Shown here piece after piece: positions 16,002-23,851 of a stretch of 27,123 nucleotides of DNA. The first letter of the stretch is position 1; each line of letters begins with the position of its first letter. The stretch spans positions 1 to 27,123 of the forward strand of contig CAJTTQ010000033.1 of the NCBI GenBank assembly GCA_910579145.1, in the 5' to 3' direction. Origin of the DNA: an uncultured Eubacterium sp. Lineage in GTDB: Bacteria > Bacillota > Clostridia > Lachnospirales > Lachnospiraceae. A program made the translations under genes and the position numbers. Under the pieces are notes generated by a model. It had not been told where the DNA came from. It did no database searches and saw only the letters and a program-made list of their open reading frames with translations.

Positions 16002-17327
16002 TTGGGCAAAGAGGAAAAGCAATGCAAGATGGAGAGTGATTTCGTGTATGATTCCTTGACCGGATTGTATAATTTAGATACGTTTAAAAGATGTGTTGCA
16101 GCGTTTTTGGAGAATCAGGAAAAGTCAGATAAATTTGCGCTTTTATATACGGATATTACTCATTTTGAAAGGGTAAATAATTTATATGGGACCGGAAGGG
16201 CTGACATTTTGTTGAACGACTTGGCAAAGGCTGTTTCAAAGATTGACTTTGGCCTGCGGTTGTATTGCCGCAGTTCGGCAGATCATTTTATCGCGCTCGT
16301 GGATTTTACGAGCAAGGAAAAACTAAAATACGATCTCGAAGAATTCTGCCGTTCGTTTAATGGATTGGCGCTGGAGCGTTTTCCTGAAGCGCGTCCGCGG
16401 CTCGGCATCGGGGCGTCGGTCATTGAAGAGAGGTCAGACTGCATTGATGACATGGTGGAACTTGCGGATTCCGCGAGGAAAAATCTGCATGGCAGCAGTA
16501 CGGTGAGCGTGGCCTATTTTAACCCTGTGGATTTTGGTAAGTACCAGCGCGTCAAGGAAATTGAACGGGATATGGGAAAAGCTTTGGAAAATGGAGAGTT
16601 TAAAGTATATTTGCAGCCAAAGTATGAACTGGAAACGAATAAAATGGTAGGAGCGGAGGCTCTTGTGCGGTGGATCAAAGAAGATGGCACGATGATCTAT
16701 CCCGATGAATTTATTCCGCTTTTTGAGAGAAATGGTTTTATCCGAAAATTGGATTTTTACATGCTGGAGCAGGTGTGCGCGATGTTTCGAAGACGGTTAA
16801 AAGCCGGGAAGCGCTGTCTGCCGATTTCCATTAACCAGTCGCGCGTCCTTTTGGACAGCGAGACGTATACGACCGATGTGGCATGCGTGCTGAACAGTTA
16901 TCATACGCCGCCCGATCTGATCGAGCTGGAATTGACCGAGCGCATCTTTTCGGATTCGTTGTCCGAGATGGCGGAGATGATGGATGAACTCAAGAGGATT
17001 GGGATCAAGTGGTCGATCGATGACTTTGGAACCGGTTATTCCTCGTTAAATCTTTTGAAAAAACTGCCGGTAGATATTATTAAGATTGATAAGACATTTT
17101 TGGACGAGACGGAGACATCCGATGTGAGCCGCATTATTATCCGAAAGACAGTTGAAATGATTCAGGAACTTGACAAAATGGTTGTGTGTGAAGGCGTTGA
17201 GACCGAGGATCAGGCCAGTTATCTCAAATTCATCCACTGTGATATCAGCCAGGGTTATCTTTACGCGAAACCGATGCCGATGGAGGAGTTCGAGAAGCTG
17301 GTTGATGAGCAGGAAGCAGTTGCGTAA
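16002..17327 (+). CDS. Degenerate-GGDEF / EAL c-di-GMP phosphodiesterase
   Basis: The product is 441 aa from a TTG at 16002, chosen because GGAGG (15991-15995) lies 6 bases before it. An ATG at 16029 is the alternative but has a poorer ribosome site. The N-terminal domain is GGDEF-like (LTGLYNLDTFKRCVAAFLEN, THFERVNNLYG), but the active loop reads SSADHF where GGDEF is expected, so cyclase activity is unlikely. The EAL domain (~190-435) keeps GAEALVRW, ISINQSR, ELELTER, IDDFGTGYSSL, IKIDKTF and EGVET, all the metal and catalytic residues, so it should hydrolyse c-di-GMP. No membrane or sensor domain is present, so it is cytoplasmic. The degenerate domain may bind GTP as an allosteric site; this is a family-based inference. 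Confidence 0.9.
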   Translation: MGKEEKQCKMESDFVYDSLTGLYNLDTFKRCVAAFLENQEKSDKFALLYTDITHFERVNNLYGTGRADILLNDLAKAVSKIDFGLRLYCRSSADHFIALVDFTSKEKLKYDLEEFCRSFNGLALERFPEARPRLGIGASVIEERSDCIDDMVELADSARKNLHGSSTVSVAYFNPVDFGKYQRVKEIERDMGKALENGEFKVYLQPKYELETNKMVGAEALVRWIKEDGTMIYPDEFIPLFERNGFIRKLDFYMLEQVCAMFRRRLKAGKRCLPISINQSRVLLDSETYTTDVACVLNSYHTPPDLIELELTERIFSDSLSEMAEMMDELKRIGIKWSIDDFGTGYSSLNLLKKLPVDIIKIDKTFLDETETSDVSRIIIRKTVEMIQELDKMVVCEGVETEDQASYLKFIHCDISQGYLYAKPMPMEEFEKLVDEQEAVA

Positions 17328-17419
17328 ACGGATCTTGCGCACGGGTAGAAGACATTATGTGGTGTTAGGTCATTTTTAATACCATATGATATAAATTAAT
17401 TTATAGGAGGATATTTTAA

Positions 17420-18076
17420 ATGAAATTCTTTATTGACACAGCAAATGTAGAGGATATTAAAAAAGCAAACGACATGGGCGTGATCTGTGGTGTGACGACA
17501 AACCCGTCACTGATTGCCAAAGAGGGAAGAGACTTTAATCAGGTGATCGCTGAGATCGCTTCGATCGTTGACGGCCCGATCAGCGGGGAAGTAAAGGCTA
17601 CTACCGTAGACGCTGCGGGAATGATCGCCGAGGGAAAAGAAATTGCAAAGATCCATCCCAATATGGTTGTAAAGATCCCGATGACCGTAGAGGGACTGAA
17701 AGCGACAAAGGCGCTGAGCGCAGAGGGCATCAAAGTAAATGTGACTCTTATTTTCAGTGCGAACCAGGCTCTTTTAGCGGCAAAAGCAGGAGCGGCATTT
17801 GTTTCTCCGTTCCTCGGACGTCTGGACGATGTTTCACAGCCGGGCATTGACCTGATCGAGAGCATTTCCGCTATTTTCGCAAATTACCCGGACATTGACA
17901 CGGAGATCATCGCAGCCAGCGTGCGTAACCCGATCCACGTAACGGATTGCGCGCTCGCCGGAGCAGACATCGCCACAGTACCTTATGGTGTCATCGAGCA
18001 GATGACCAAACATCCGCTGACGGATCAGGGTATCGCGAAGTTCCAGGCGGACTATAAAGCCGTGTTTGGGGAGTAA
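17420..18076 (+). CDS. Transaldolase-like / fructose-6-phosphate aldolase family protein
   Basis: The product is 218 aa, the short TalC/FSA-type length. ATG follows AGGAGG. It opens MKFFIDTANVEDIKKANDMG and has GVTTNPSLIAKEG (24-36). Lys85 in VVKIPMT is the expected Schiff-base lysine, and VNVTLIFSANQALLAAKAGA and FLGRLDDV follow. It transfers or releases a dihydroxyacetone unit in the non-oxidative pentose phosphate pathway. Sequence alone does not separate transaldolase from fructose-6-phosphate aldolase, but transketolase next door favours transaldolase. Its last codons (GCC GTG TTT GGG GAG TAA) are repeated in the 50-bp tandem array that follows. Codon use suggests high expression. Confidence 0.9.
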   Translation: MKFFIDTANVEDIKKANDMGVICGVTTNPSLIAKEGRDFNQVIAEIASIVDGPISGEVKATTVDAAGMIAEGKEIAKIHPNMVVKIPMTVEGLKATKALSAEGIKVNVTLIFSANQALLAAKAGAAFVSPFLGRLDDVSQPGIDLIESISAIFANYPDIDTEIIAASVRNPIHVTDCALAGADIATVPYGVIEQMTKHPLTDQGIAKFQADYKAVFGE

Positions 18077-18226
18077 TCTAGTAATGAGAACTGACTAGCA
18101 CGGCTTTAGCCGTGTTTGGGGAGTAATCTAGTAAGGAGAACTGACTAGCACGGCTTTAGCCGTGTTTGGGGAGTAATCTAGTAAGGAGAACTTGACTAGC
18201 ACGGCTTAGCCGTGTTCGGGAAGTAA
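18059..18226 (+). repeat. 50-bp tandem repeat seeded from the end of the transaldolase gene
   Basis: CGTGTTTGGG starts at 18061, 18111 and 18161, and CGTGTTCGGG at 18211: three units with an exact 50-bp period plus a partial, degenerate fourth. Each copy begins with the 3' end of the transaldolase gene including its TAA. Each unit boundary has a GC-rich hairpin CACGGCTTTAGCCGTG (18099-18114, 18149-18164; a shortened form at 18200-18214). CTAGT/ACTAG can form a second small stem. Unit 1 has TAATGAGAA where units 2-3 have TAAGGAGAA. Unit 3 has one inserted and one deleted T that cancel. No T-run follows any hairpin. Confidence 0.9.
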
Positions 18227-18275
18227 AGCCAAAATTTAGAAGTTTAGAAAATAACATGCAGAAATGAGGTAGATT

Positions 18276-19103
18276 ATGAATACGTTAGAACTTAAAAAGA
18301 CAGCTAACGAAGTTCGCAAAGGTATCGTTACTGCTGTGCACAGTGCGAAATCCGGGCATCCGGGCGGGTCACTTTCGGCGGCAGACATTTATACATATCT
18401 GTTTTTTGAGGAATTGAACATTGATCCGAAAAACCCACAGAAGCCGGATCGTGACCGTTTTGTGCTCAGTAAGGGACATACGGCGCCGGGATATTATTCG
18501 GTTTTGGCAAACCGTGGATTTTTCCCGGTCGAGGATCTAAAGCAGCTTCGTCATACGGGTTCTTATCTTCAGGGACATCCGGATAAGAAACACATCCCGG
18601 GGGTTGATATGTCCAGTGGTTCCCTGGGACAGGGGATTTCAGCTGCGGTAGGTATGGCGTTGTCAGCGAAACTGAGCGGGGATGATTACCGTGTGTATAC
18701 CCTTCTCGGAGATGGCGAGATCCAGGAAGGACAGGTTTGGGAAGCGGCGATGTTTGCCGGACACCGCAAGCTGGACAACTTCGTAGCCATCGTAGACAAC
18801 AATGGTCTTCAGATCGACGGCGACATTGCCGATGTATGTTCGCCGTATCCGATCGACGAGAAGTTTAAGGCATTTAATTTCCATGTGATCAATGTGGACG
18901 CGCATGACTTTGACGCGTTGAAGAAGGCATTTGATGAAGCGAAAGCGACAAAGGGACAGCCGACAGCTATTATCGCCAAAAGCGTAAAAGGAAAAGGCGT
19001 ATCCTTTATGGAAAATCAGGCAAGCTGGCATGGTGCGGCTCCGAATGATGAGCAGTACGCGCAGGCTATGGCAGATTTAGAGAAAGTAGGTGAATCCCTG
19101 TGA
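18276..19103 (+). CDS. tktA: Transketolase, N-terminal (thiamine diphosphate-binding) subunit
   Basis: The product is 275 aa; ATG follows TGAGG. It is the Pyr-less half of a split transketolase: SAKSGHPGGSLSAADIY with active-site His28, LSKGHTAPGYYSVL, and the thiamine diphosphate/Mg motif GDGEIQEGQVWEAAMFAG ending in NN (~145-174). It moves two-carbon ketol units between sugar phosphates in the cytoplasm, together with the C-terminal subunit encoded next. The GTGA overlap with that gene implies coupled translation. The upstream 200 bp is almost entirely the 50-bp repeat array. Split transketolases of this size are common in Clostridia. Confidence 0.92.
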   Translation: MNTLELKKTANEVRKGIVTAVHSAKSGHPGGSLSAADIYTYLFFEELNIDPKNPQKPDRDRFVLSKGHTAPGYYSVLANRGFFPVEDLKQLRHTGSYLQGHPDKKHIPGVDMSSGSLGQGISAAVGMALSAKLSGDDYRVYTLLGDGEIQEGQVWEAAMFAGHRKLDNFVAIVDNNGLQIDGDIADVCSPYPIDEKFKAFNFHVINVDAHDFDALKKAFDEAKATKGQPTAIIAKSVKGKGVSFMENQASWHGAAPNDEQYAQAMADLEKVGESL

Positions 19104-20041
19104 GTGACGTAAAGAAGATTGCAACTCGTGAGAGTTATGGAAATGCCCTGGCAGAACTGGGGGCAGAATTTGAGAATCTTGTCGTACTGGATGCCGATCT
19201 GGCAGCGGCGACAAAAACAGGAGTATTTAAAAAGGCTTTCCCTGACCGGCATATTGACTGCGGTATTGCCGAGTGTAATATGATGGGCATTGCGGCCGGA
19301 CTTGCCGCGACAGGAAAGATCCCGTTTGCCAGTTCATTTGCGATGTTTGCGGCAGGACGTGCCTTTGAGCAGGTTCGTAACTCGATCGCGTATCCGAAAC
19401 TGAACGTAAAGATCGGCGCGACACATGCCGGTATTTCGGTTGGTGAGGATGGGGCAACCCATCAGTGCAATGAGGATATTGCCCTGATGAGAACGATTCC
19501 GGGTATGGTCGTGATCAACCCGTCGGATGATGTGGAAGCAAAGGCTGCTGTACGCGCGGCGATCGAGCATGAAGGGCCGGTTTATCTGCGGTTTGGACGG
19601 CTTGCGGTTCCGGTGATCAATGAGAAACCGGATTATAAATTTGAACTCGGCAAGGGCGTTGTACTGCGTGAGGGAGGGGATGTGACGATCATCGCTACCG
19701 GCCTCCCGGTATCCGAGTGCCTTGCTGCTGCGGATAAACTTGCGGCAGACGGCATAGAAGCGAAGGTCATTAACATCCATACGATCAAGCCGCTCGATGA
19801 GGAACTTGTACTGGCTGCCGCAAAGGAGACAGGAAAAGTCGTTACCGTCGAAGAGCATTCCGTGATCGGTGGACTGGGAAGTGCTGTTTGCGACGTCCTT
19901 TCCGAAAAATGCCCGACGAAGGTTATGAAGATCGGTATCAATGATACATTTGGCGAGTCTGGGCCGGCCGTGGAGCTTGTGAAGAAATATGGCCTGGATG
20001 CAGATAGTATCTATGCGAAAGTAAAGGATTTCGCTAAATAA
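19100..20041 (+). CDS. tktB: Transketolase, C-terminal subunit
   Basis: The product is 313 aa. The GTG start overlaps the stop of the N-terminal subunit gene (GTGA). It contains the pyrimidine-binding domain (CGIAECNMMGIAAGLAATG with the catalytic Glu; ATHAGISVGEDGATHQ with an active-site His) and the C-terminal swivel domain (KVINIHTIKPLDEELVLAAA, TVEEHSVIGGLGSAV). It forms the active enzyme with the preceding product. DXP synthase is the nearest alternative, but the split arrangement and length fit transketolase. A strong terminator follows. Confidence 0.92.
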   Translation: MSDVKKIATRESYGNALAELGAEFENLVVLDADLAAATKTGVFKKAFPDRHIDCGIAECNMMGIAAGLAATGKIPFASSFAMFAAGRAFEQVRNSIAYPKLNVKIGATHAGISVGEDGATHQCNEDIALMRTIPGMVVINPSDDVEAKAAVRAAIEHEGPVYLRFGRLAVPVINEKPDYKFELGKGVVLREGGDVTIIATGLPVSECLAAADKLAADGIEAKVINIHTIKPLDEELVLAAAKETGKVVTVEEHSVIGGLGSAVCDVLSEKCPTKVMKIGINDTFGESGPAVELVKKYGLDADSIYAKVKDFAK

Positions 20042-20093
20042 GTGATTGGTCAAAGGATTATTTTGTCCAGTATGATTGAATACGGAATATAGG

Positions 20094-20127
20094 AAAACAG
20101 AGTTCTGTGCAGGGAGAACTCTGTTTT
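20094..20127 (+). terminator. Intrinsic terminator after transketolase
   Basis: AAAACAGAGTTCT (20094-20106) and AGAACTCTGTTTT (20115-20127) form a perfect 13-bp stem with an 8-base loop and end in a T-run. Confidence 0.9.
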
Positions 20128-20138
20128 CATTCTGTTTA

Positions 20139-20167
20139 TTGAAATATAAAATGAATTATGATAAAAT
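20139..20167 (+). promoter_or_regulatory. Sigma-A-like promoter for the chemoreceptor operon
   Basis: TTGAAA (20139-20144), a 17-base spacer and TAAAAT (20162-20167). A small hairpin CGGA-ATTA-TCCG (20177-20188) lies around the expected transcription start. The ribosome site ATGGAGGAA precedes the ATG at 20247. Confidence 0.65.
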
Positions 20168-20246
20168 AAGTCCTAGCGGAATTATCCGAGACTCATATGA
20201 AAAAAATAGAATATGGTTCAATTAAAGTTTATGGAGGAATAACATC

Positions 20247-22274
20247 ATGAAATTTCTTGCGAATCGTAGACTGGCAACACGAATTAGTATTATAACGACC
20301 GTGATCACATTAGCTGGTATGCTGCTTCTCTGGCGGACCGTATCCGATAATGCCGCTTCTATGGTCAGCAGCGATATTACAAATCAGATGACGGATGCGG
20401 TAGAATCCAGAGCTTCTATCATCAATGATTATGTGACTTCCGCAGAGGAGTATATGACTGCGTTTGCCCTCGGCAGTGAGGTACATGAGCTTCTTCAAAA
20501 TCCGAGGGATCCCGAGCTGGTAAAGAAAGTTCAGAAGTATACGGAAGATTTCGCTGCGGTAAAAGGGATCTTCGAGGGATTGTACATTGCGACACCGGAA
20601 ACACATGTCTTGACACATACGTCTCCCGATGCGGTTGGCATGACTACCCGTACGGGTGATTCGCTGCAGACATTCCGTGAAACGATTCTGGAAGAGCAGA
20701 AACTGACAAATCTCGGTATTATGAAATCCCCGGGTACGGGAAGCATGATCCTGTCCATGTACTACCCTATTTTTGAAGATGGCAAGTGTATCGGATATGT
20801 AGGAGCCGGTGTGTATGCGAGCCGTTTAATGGATGTACTGCTCGATCTTGACATAAAGGGGCTGCCGAACAGTGAATATGTATTTTTAAATGCAAAGACA
20901 GGCGTGTATCTTTATCACGAGGAGGAGGCATTACTAAATACAGAGACAGAAGATGCCGGATACCTGGAAATCATCCGAAATCTGCGAACGGATGCAAACA
21001 CAGAGGCAAATACATATTCTTATGTGGATGACAATGGCGTGGAACAGCTCGTCGTATATAAATATTTGAAAGATCGTGACTGGGTTTTTATGGTGCGGGA
21101 CAGCGCTTCCGAGGTTTACCAAGCGGTCGGGACGGTGCGGTTTGTGGTTGGTTCCCTATGCGCGGGCGTGGCAGCTGTGATCATACTTGTAACTCTTCTG
21201 ATCCTGCACCGTGAGAGCAAGGAGCTGATGGCGGTCGAGAGCGCCATCCGAAATCTGGGTAATATGGATCTTCATGCCGACCGGGAACTGGAAGCTTTTT
21301 ATGGCAGAAAGGATGAGATCGGCCTGATCGCGCAGACCGTTCATCATGTCTGTGACTGCCTGTGGAAAACGATTGACGACATCGGGCGGATTCTGGGAGA
21401 GATGGCAAATGGGAATATCTCGGTTGATGTAACCAAAAACGAAAATTATTATATCGGCGATTTTAAGGTATTGGCGGAAAGCCTCAAGACGATCCGCAAG
21501 AACCTTACTGGAGTCATGCGCGATATTTCAATTATCGCAAACAGGGTTGATGAGGAGGCAGATCAGGTATCTACAAGAGTACAGACGCTGTCGGAGGGGA
21601 CGGTGGAACAGTCGCGGTCGGTAGATGGACTTGTCTCAAATGTGACAGAGATCACGTCGCAGTTACAGACTAGTGCCGTGCGCTGCGCCGATGCAAGCAA
21701 ACTTGTCGATAAGGCGAATGGGTATGCCGTCGAAACGGATATGAAAATGGCGCAATTAAAAGAAGCGACGAAAAATATAGATGAGTCTTCCACAAAGATC
21801 GGAAGTATCATAAAAACAATTGATGAAATTGCATTCCAGACGAATATTCTGGCTCTCAACGCCGCTGTCGAGGCAGCGCACGCCGGTTCTGCGGGCAAGG
21901 GATTTTCGGTCGTCGCGGAAGAGGTTCGCAACCTCGCTTCTAAGTCTGGAGATGCGGCTCAGAATACCGTTGTGTTGATCGGAAGTTCGATGGAGGCTTC
22001 CAAATCGGGAACCGAGTCCACGAATCACGCCATTTCTTCCATGCAGGTCATCAATGAGTGTATCCAGTCGATCAAAGTACTCATGGATGAGATCGTGTCG
22101 GCCAGCGTCCAGCAGTCGGAAATGATCGCCTCGGTGGAAATGGGCATCAAAGAAATTTCGAAGGTCATTCAGACGAATTCGGACGCTGCGGAAGAAAGCG
22201 CGTCGGTTTCAAAAGAATTGTCAGATCAGGCGAGGACGCTGAACCAGCTGATCGGGCAGTTCCATATCGAGTAA
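20247..22274 (+). CDS. Methyl-accepting chemotaxis protein with dCache-like sensor
   Basis: The product is 675 aa. TM1 is at ~11-30. A ~260-residue extracellular region (FEGLYIATPETHVLTHTSPD, MILSMYYPIFEDGKCIGYVG, YVFLNAKTGVYLYHEEE) has the spacing and phrases of a double Cache ligand sensor. TM2 is at ~294-318 (FVVGSLCAGVAAVIILVTLL), followed by a HAMP-like linker and a long coiled-coil signalling domain. Its hairpin tip is IDEIAFQTNILALNAAVEAA and EEVRNLASKSGDAAQNT (~525-575). It should pass ligand binding to CheA/CheW in the membrane array. No C-terminal CheR-binding pentapeptide is visible. It is first in an apparent unit with DUF5662 and cysteine synthase. The ligand is unknown. Confidence 0.93.
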   Translation: MKFLANRRLATRISIITTVITLAGMLLLWRTVSDNAASMVSSDITNQMTDAVESRASIINDYVTSAEEYMTAFALGSEVHELLQNPRDPELVKKVQKYTEDFAAVKGIFEGLYIATPETHVLTHTSPDAVGMTTRTGDSLQTFRETILEEQKLTNLGIMKSPGTGSMILSMYYPIFEDGKCIGYVGAGVYASRLMDVLLDLDIKGLPNSEYVFLNAKTGVYLYHEEEALLNTETEDAGYLEIIRNLRTDANTEANTYSYVDDNGVEQLVVYKYLKDRDWVFMVRDSASEVYQAVGTVRFVVGSLCAGVAAVIILVTLLILHRESKELMAVESAIRNLGNMDLHADRELEAFYGRKDEIGLIAQTVHHVCDCLWKTIDDIGRILGEMANGNISVDVTKNENYYIGDFKVLAESLKTIRKNLTGVMRDISIIANRVDEEADQVSTRVQTLSEGTVEQSRSVDGLVSNVTEITSQLQTSAVRCADASKLVDKANGYAVETDMKMAQLKEATKNIDESSTKIGSIIKTIDEIAFQTNILALNAAVEAAHAGSAGKGFSVVAEEVRNLASKSGDAAQNTVVLIGSSMEASKSGTESTNHAISSMQVINECIQSIKVLMDEIVSASVQQSEMIASVEMGIKEISKVIQTNSDAAEESASVSKELSDQARTLNQLIGQFHIE

Positions 22275-22312
22275 TGACAAACCCTGTGTTTGGAAAGAAA
22301 AAGGAGGAGTAT

Positions 22313-22834
22313 ATGCAGCCGTGGAAGCATTTTCGTACGATTACGAAACATCGTCATCAGGTGATAAAGCATTGTTTTCATGCGGGGATCCTTTGGCAGG
22401 GTCTCCGTCATGACCTGTCGAAATATACGCCTACTGAATTTATCCCCGGGGCAAAGTATTATCAGGGAGAGCGCAGTCCGAATGCCAAAGAGAGGGAGAC
22501 GAATGGCTACTCAAAGGCGTGGCTCCACCACCAGGGCAGGAACCGCCATCATTTCGAGTACTGGCAGGACTACAATCCGCAGACACGACTGAAAGAGCCT
22601 GTAAAAATGCCGCTCCGATATGTAAAAGAGATGTTCTGTGACCGGGTGGCGGCCAGTAAAATATATAGTGGCAGTGACTATACGGAGGATATGCCGCTCG
22701 CTTATTTCCAAAAAGGAAAATACTGCCGTATGATTCACCCGGAGACGTCAGAACTGATCGAGAGTCTTCTGACGATGCTGAAGGAAAAGGGAGAGAAGGA
22801 GACATTTCGCTATATCAAAAATTTAAAAGAATAA
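22313..22834 (+). CDS. DUF5662 family protein
   Basis: The product is 173 aa. The ATG at 22313 is supported by AAGGAGG 5 bases before it; an in-frame ATG at 22274, overlapping the chemoreceptor stop, lacks a ribosome site. The sequence (ITKHRHQVIKHCFHAGI, LRHDLSKYTPTEFIPGAKYY, WLHHQGRNRHHFEYW, MFCDRVAASKIY) matches my memory of DUF5662, which is widespread in Lachnospiraceae. HD33-34, HH72-73, H79-80 and D110 could form a metal site resembling HD phosphohydrolases. No biochemical function is known to me. It lies 38 bases after the chemoreceptor stop and 23 before the cysteine synthase start, so it is probably cotranscribed with both. Confidence 0.85.
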   Translation: MQPWKHFRTITKHRHQVIKHCFHAGILWQGLRHDLSKYTPTEFIPGAKYYQGERSPNAKERETNGYSKAWLHHQGRNRHHFEYWQDYNPQTRLKEPVKMPLRYVKEMFCDRVAASKIYSGSDYTEDMPLAYFQKGKYCRMIHPETSELIESLLTMLKEKGEKETFRYIKNLKE

Positions 22835-22857
22835 ATGCTATGATGCGGGAGGTAACA

Positions 22858-23760
22858 ATGGTAAAAGATGTAATTGATCTGATCGGTCACACGCCGTTAG
22901 TCAGCTTGGAAAAAATGACGGGACTGCCGATCTACGCGAAGGCGGAATTTTTAAATCCGGGCGGCAGCATAAAAGACCGCGTGGCAAAAAATATGGTGGA
23001 GCAGGCAGAAAAAGACGGTTTATTGAAACCAGGCATGACGATCGTAGAACCGACGAGCGGCAATACGGGGATCGGCCTCGCATTTGTCGGCGTGAGGAAA
23101 GGATACCGCGTCATTATCGTGATGCCGGAGAACATGAGTGAGGAGCGCAAAAAGATCATCCGCGCGCTCGGAGCGGAACTGGAACTGACACCGCCGGAAG
23201 AGAGTATCGACGGCTCGGTCAGGAGGGCGGAGGAGTTAGCTGGGGAGCTGGGAAATTGCTTTCTGCCGCAGCAGTTTACGAATCCGAACAATCCGGGGAT
23301 CCATTATAAGACGACGGCTGTAGAACTATTTGAGCAGATGGAAGGAAATGTTGATGTTTTTGTGTCCGGTCTCGGAAGCGGCGGGACGCTGCAGGGGATC
23401 GGCAGATATTTAAAGGAAAAGAATCCGGCTGTCCGGATCGTTGCCGTGGAGCCGAAAAATGTTTCCGCGCTGCTTGGACATGAGCCGGGGCTTCACAGCA
23501 TACAGGGGATCGGTGACGGATTTGTGCCGGAAGTTTTGGACACCTCCCTGATCGATGATATTGTGGAAGTGACGGATGAGGACGCGGTAAATACGGCGAG
23601 GGAACTTGCCTCCGTACAGGGACTTTTGTGCGGCACTTCTTCCGGGGCCAATGTGTGGGCGTGCCGGAAGATGGCCCAGAAGTATGGAAATGGACAGCGG
23701 ATCGCGACCGTGCTGGCAGACCGGATGGAGAGGTATTTTAGTACCGGTCTGCTCGGATAA
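22858..23760 (+). CDS. cysK: Cysteine synthase (PLP-dependent, CysK/CysM family)
   Basis: The product is 300 aa. The ATG at 22858 is preferred over 22840 because GGGAGG sits just before it. The PLP lysine is Lys39 in NPGGSIKDR, the substrate loop TSGNTG is at 66-71, the phosphate-binding glycine loop is GLGSGGTLQGIG, and the C-terminus ends DRMERYFSTGLLG. The enzyme makes cysteine from O-acetylserine and sulfide in the cytoplasm. It matches the usual family length. Cystathionine beta-synthase-type activity cannot be excluded by eye. It is the last gene of the run that starts with the chemoreceptor. Confidence 0.9.
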   Translation: MVKDVIDLIGHTPLVSLEKMTGLPIYAKAEFLNPGGSIKDRVAKNMVEQAEKDGLLKPGMTIVEPTSGNTGIGLAFVGVRKGYRVIIVMPENMSEERKKIIRALGAELELTPPEESIDGSVRRAEELAGELGNCFLPQQFTNPNNPGIHYKTTAVELFEQMEGNVDVFVSGLGSGGTLQGIGRYLKEKNPAVRIVAVEPKNVSALLGHEPGLHSIQGIGDGFVPEVLDTSLIDDIVEVTDEDAVNTARELASVQGLLCGTSSGANVWACRKMAQKYGNGQRIATVLADRMERYFSTGLLG

Positions 23761-23793
23761 AAGAGTTTGCCATATGTTTGTGGATTTTTCATG

Positions 23794-23799
23794 TATAAT
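23794..23799 (+). promoter_or_regulatory. -10 element before the GHL10 gene
   Basis: A perfect TATAAT with TG directly in front (ATGTATAATA), about 53 bases before the ATG. No good -35 lies at 16-18 bases (CATATG there), so this is a partial match only. Confidence 0.4.
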
Positions 23800-23851
23800 A
23801 ATGGGATGAAACAACAATCATAATTCTTATTTATAGAAACGAGGGAGAAAA

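Noticed and set aside
18059..18226. CRISPR array
   Set aside because: The whole 50-bp unit is repeated with no variable spacers, it begins inside a coding gene, and no cas genes are nearby. It is a tandem duplication.
20168..20246. c-di-GMP riboswitch before the chemoreceptor
   Set aside because: The leader is only about 75 bases and lacks GEMM core motifs; only a small 4-bp hairpin is visible.
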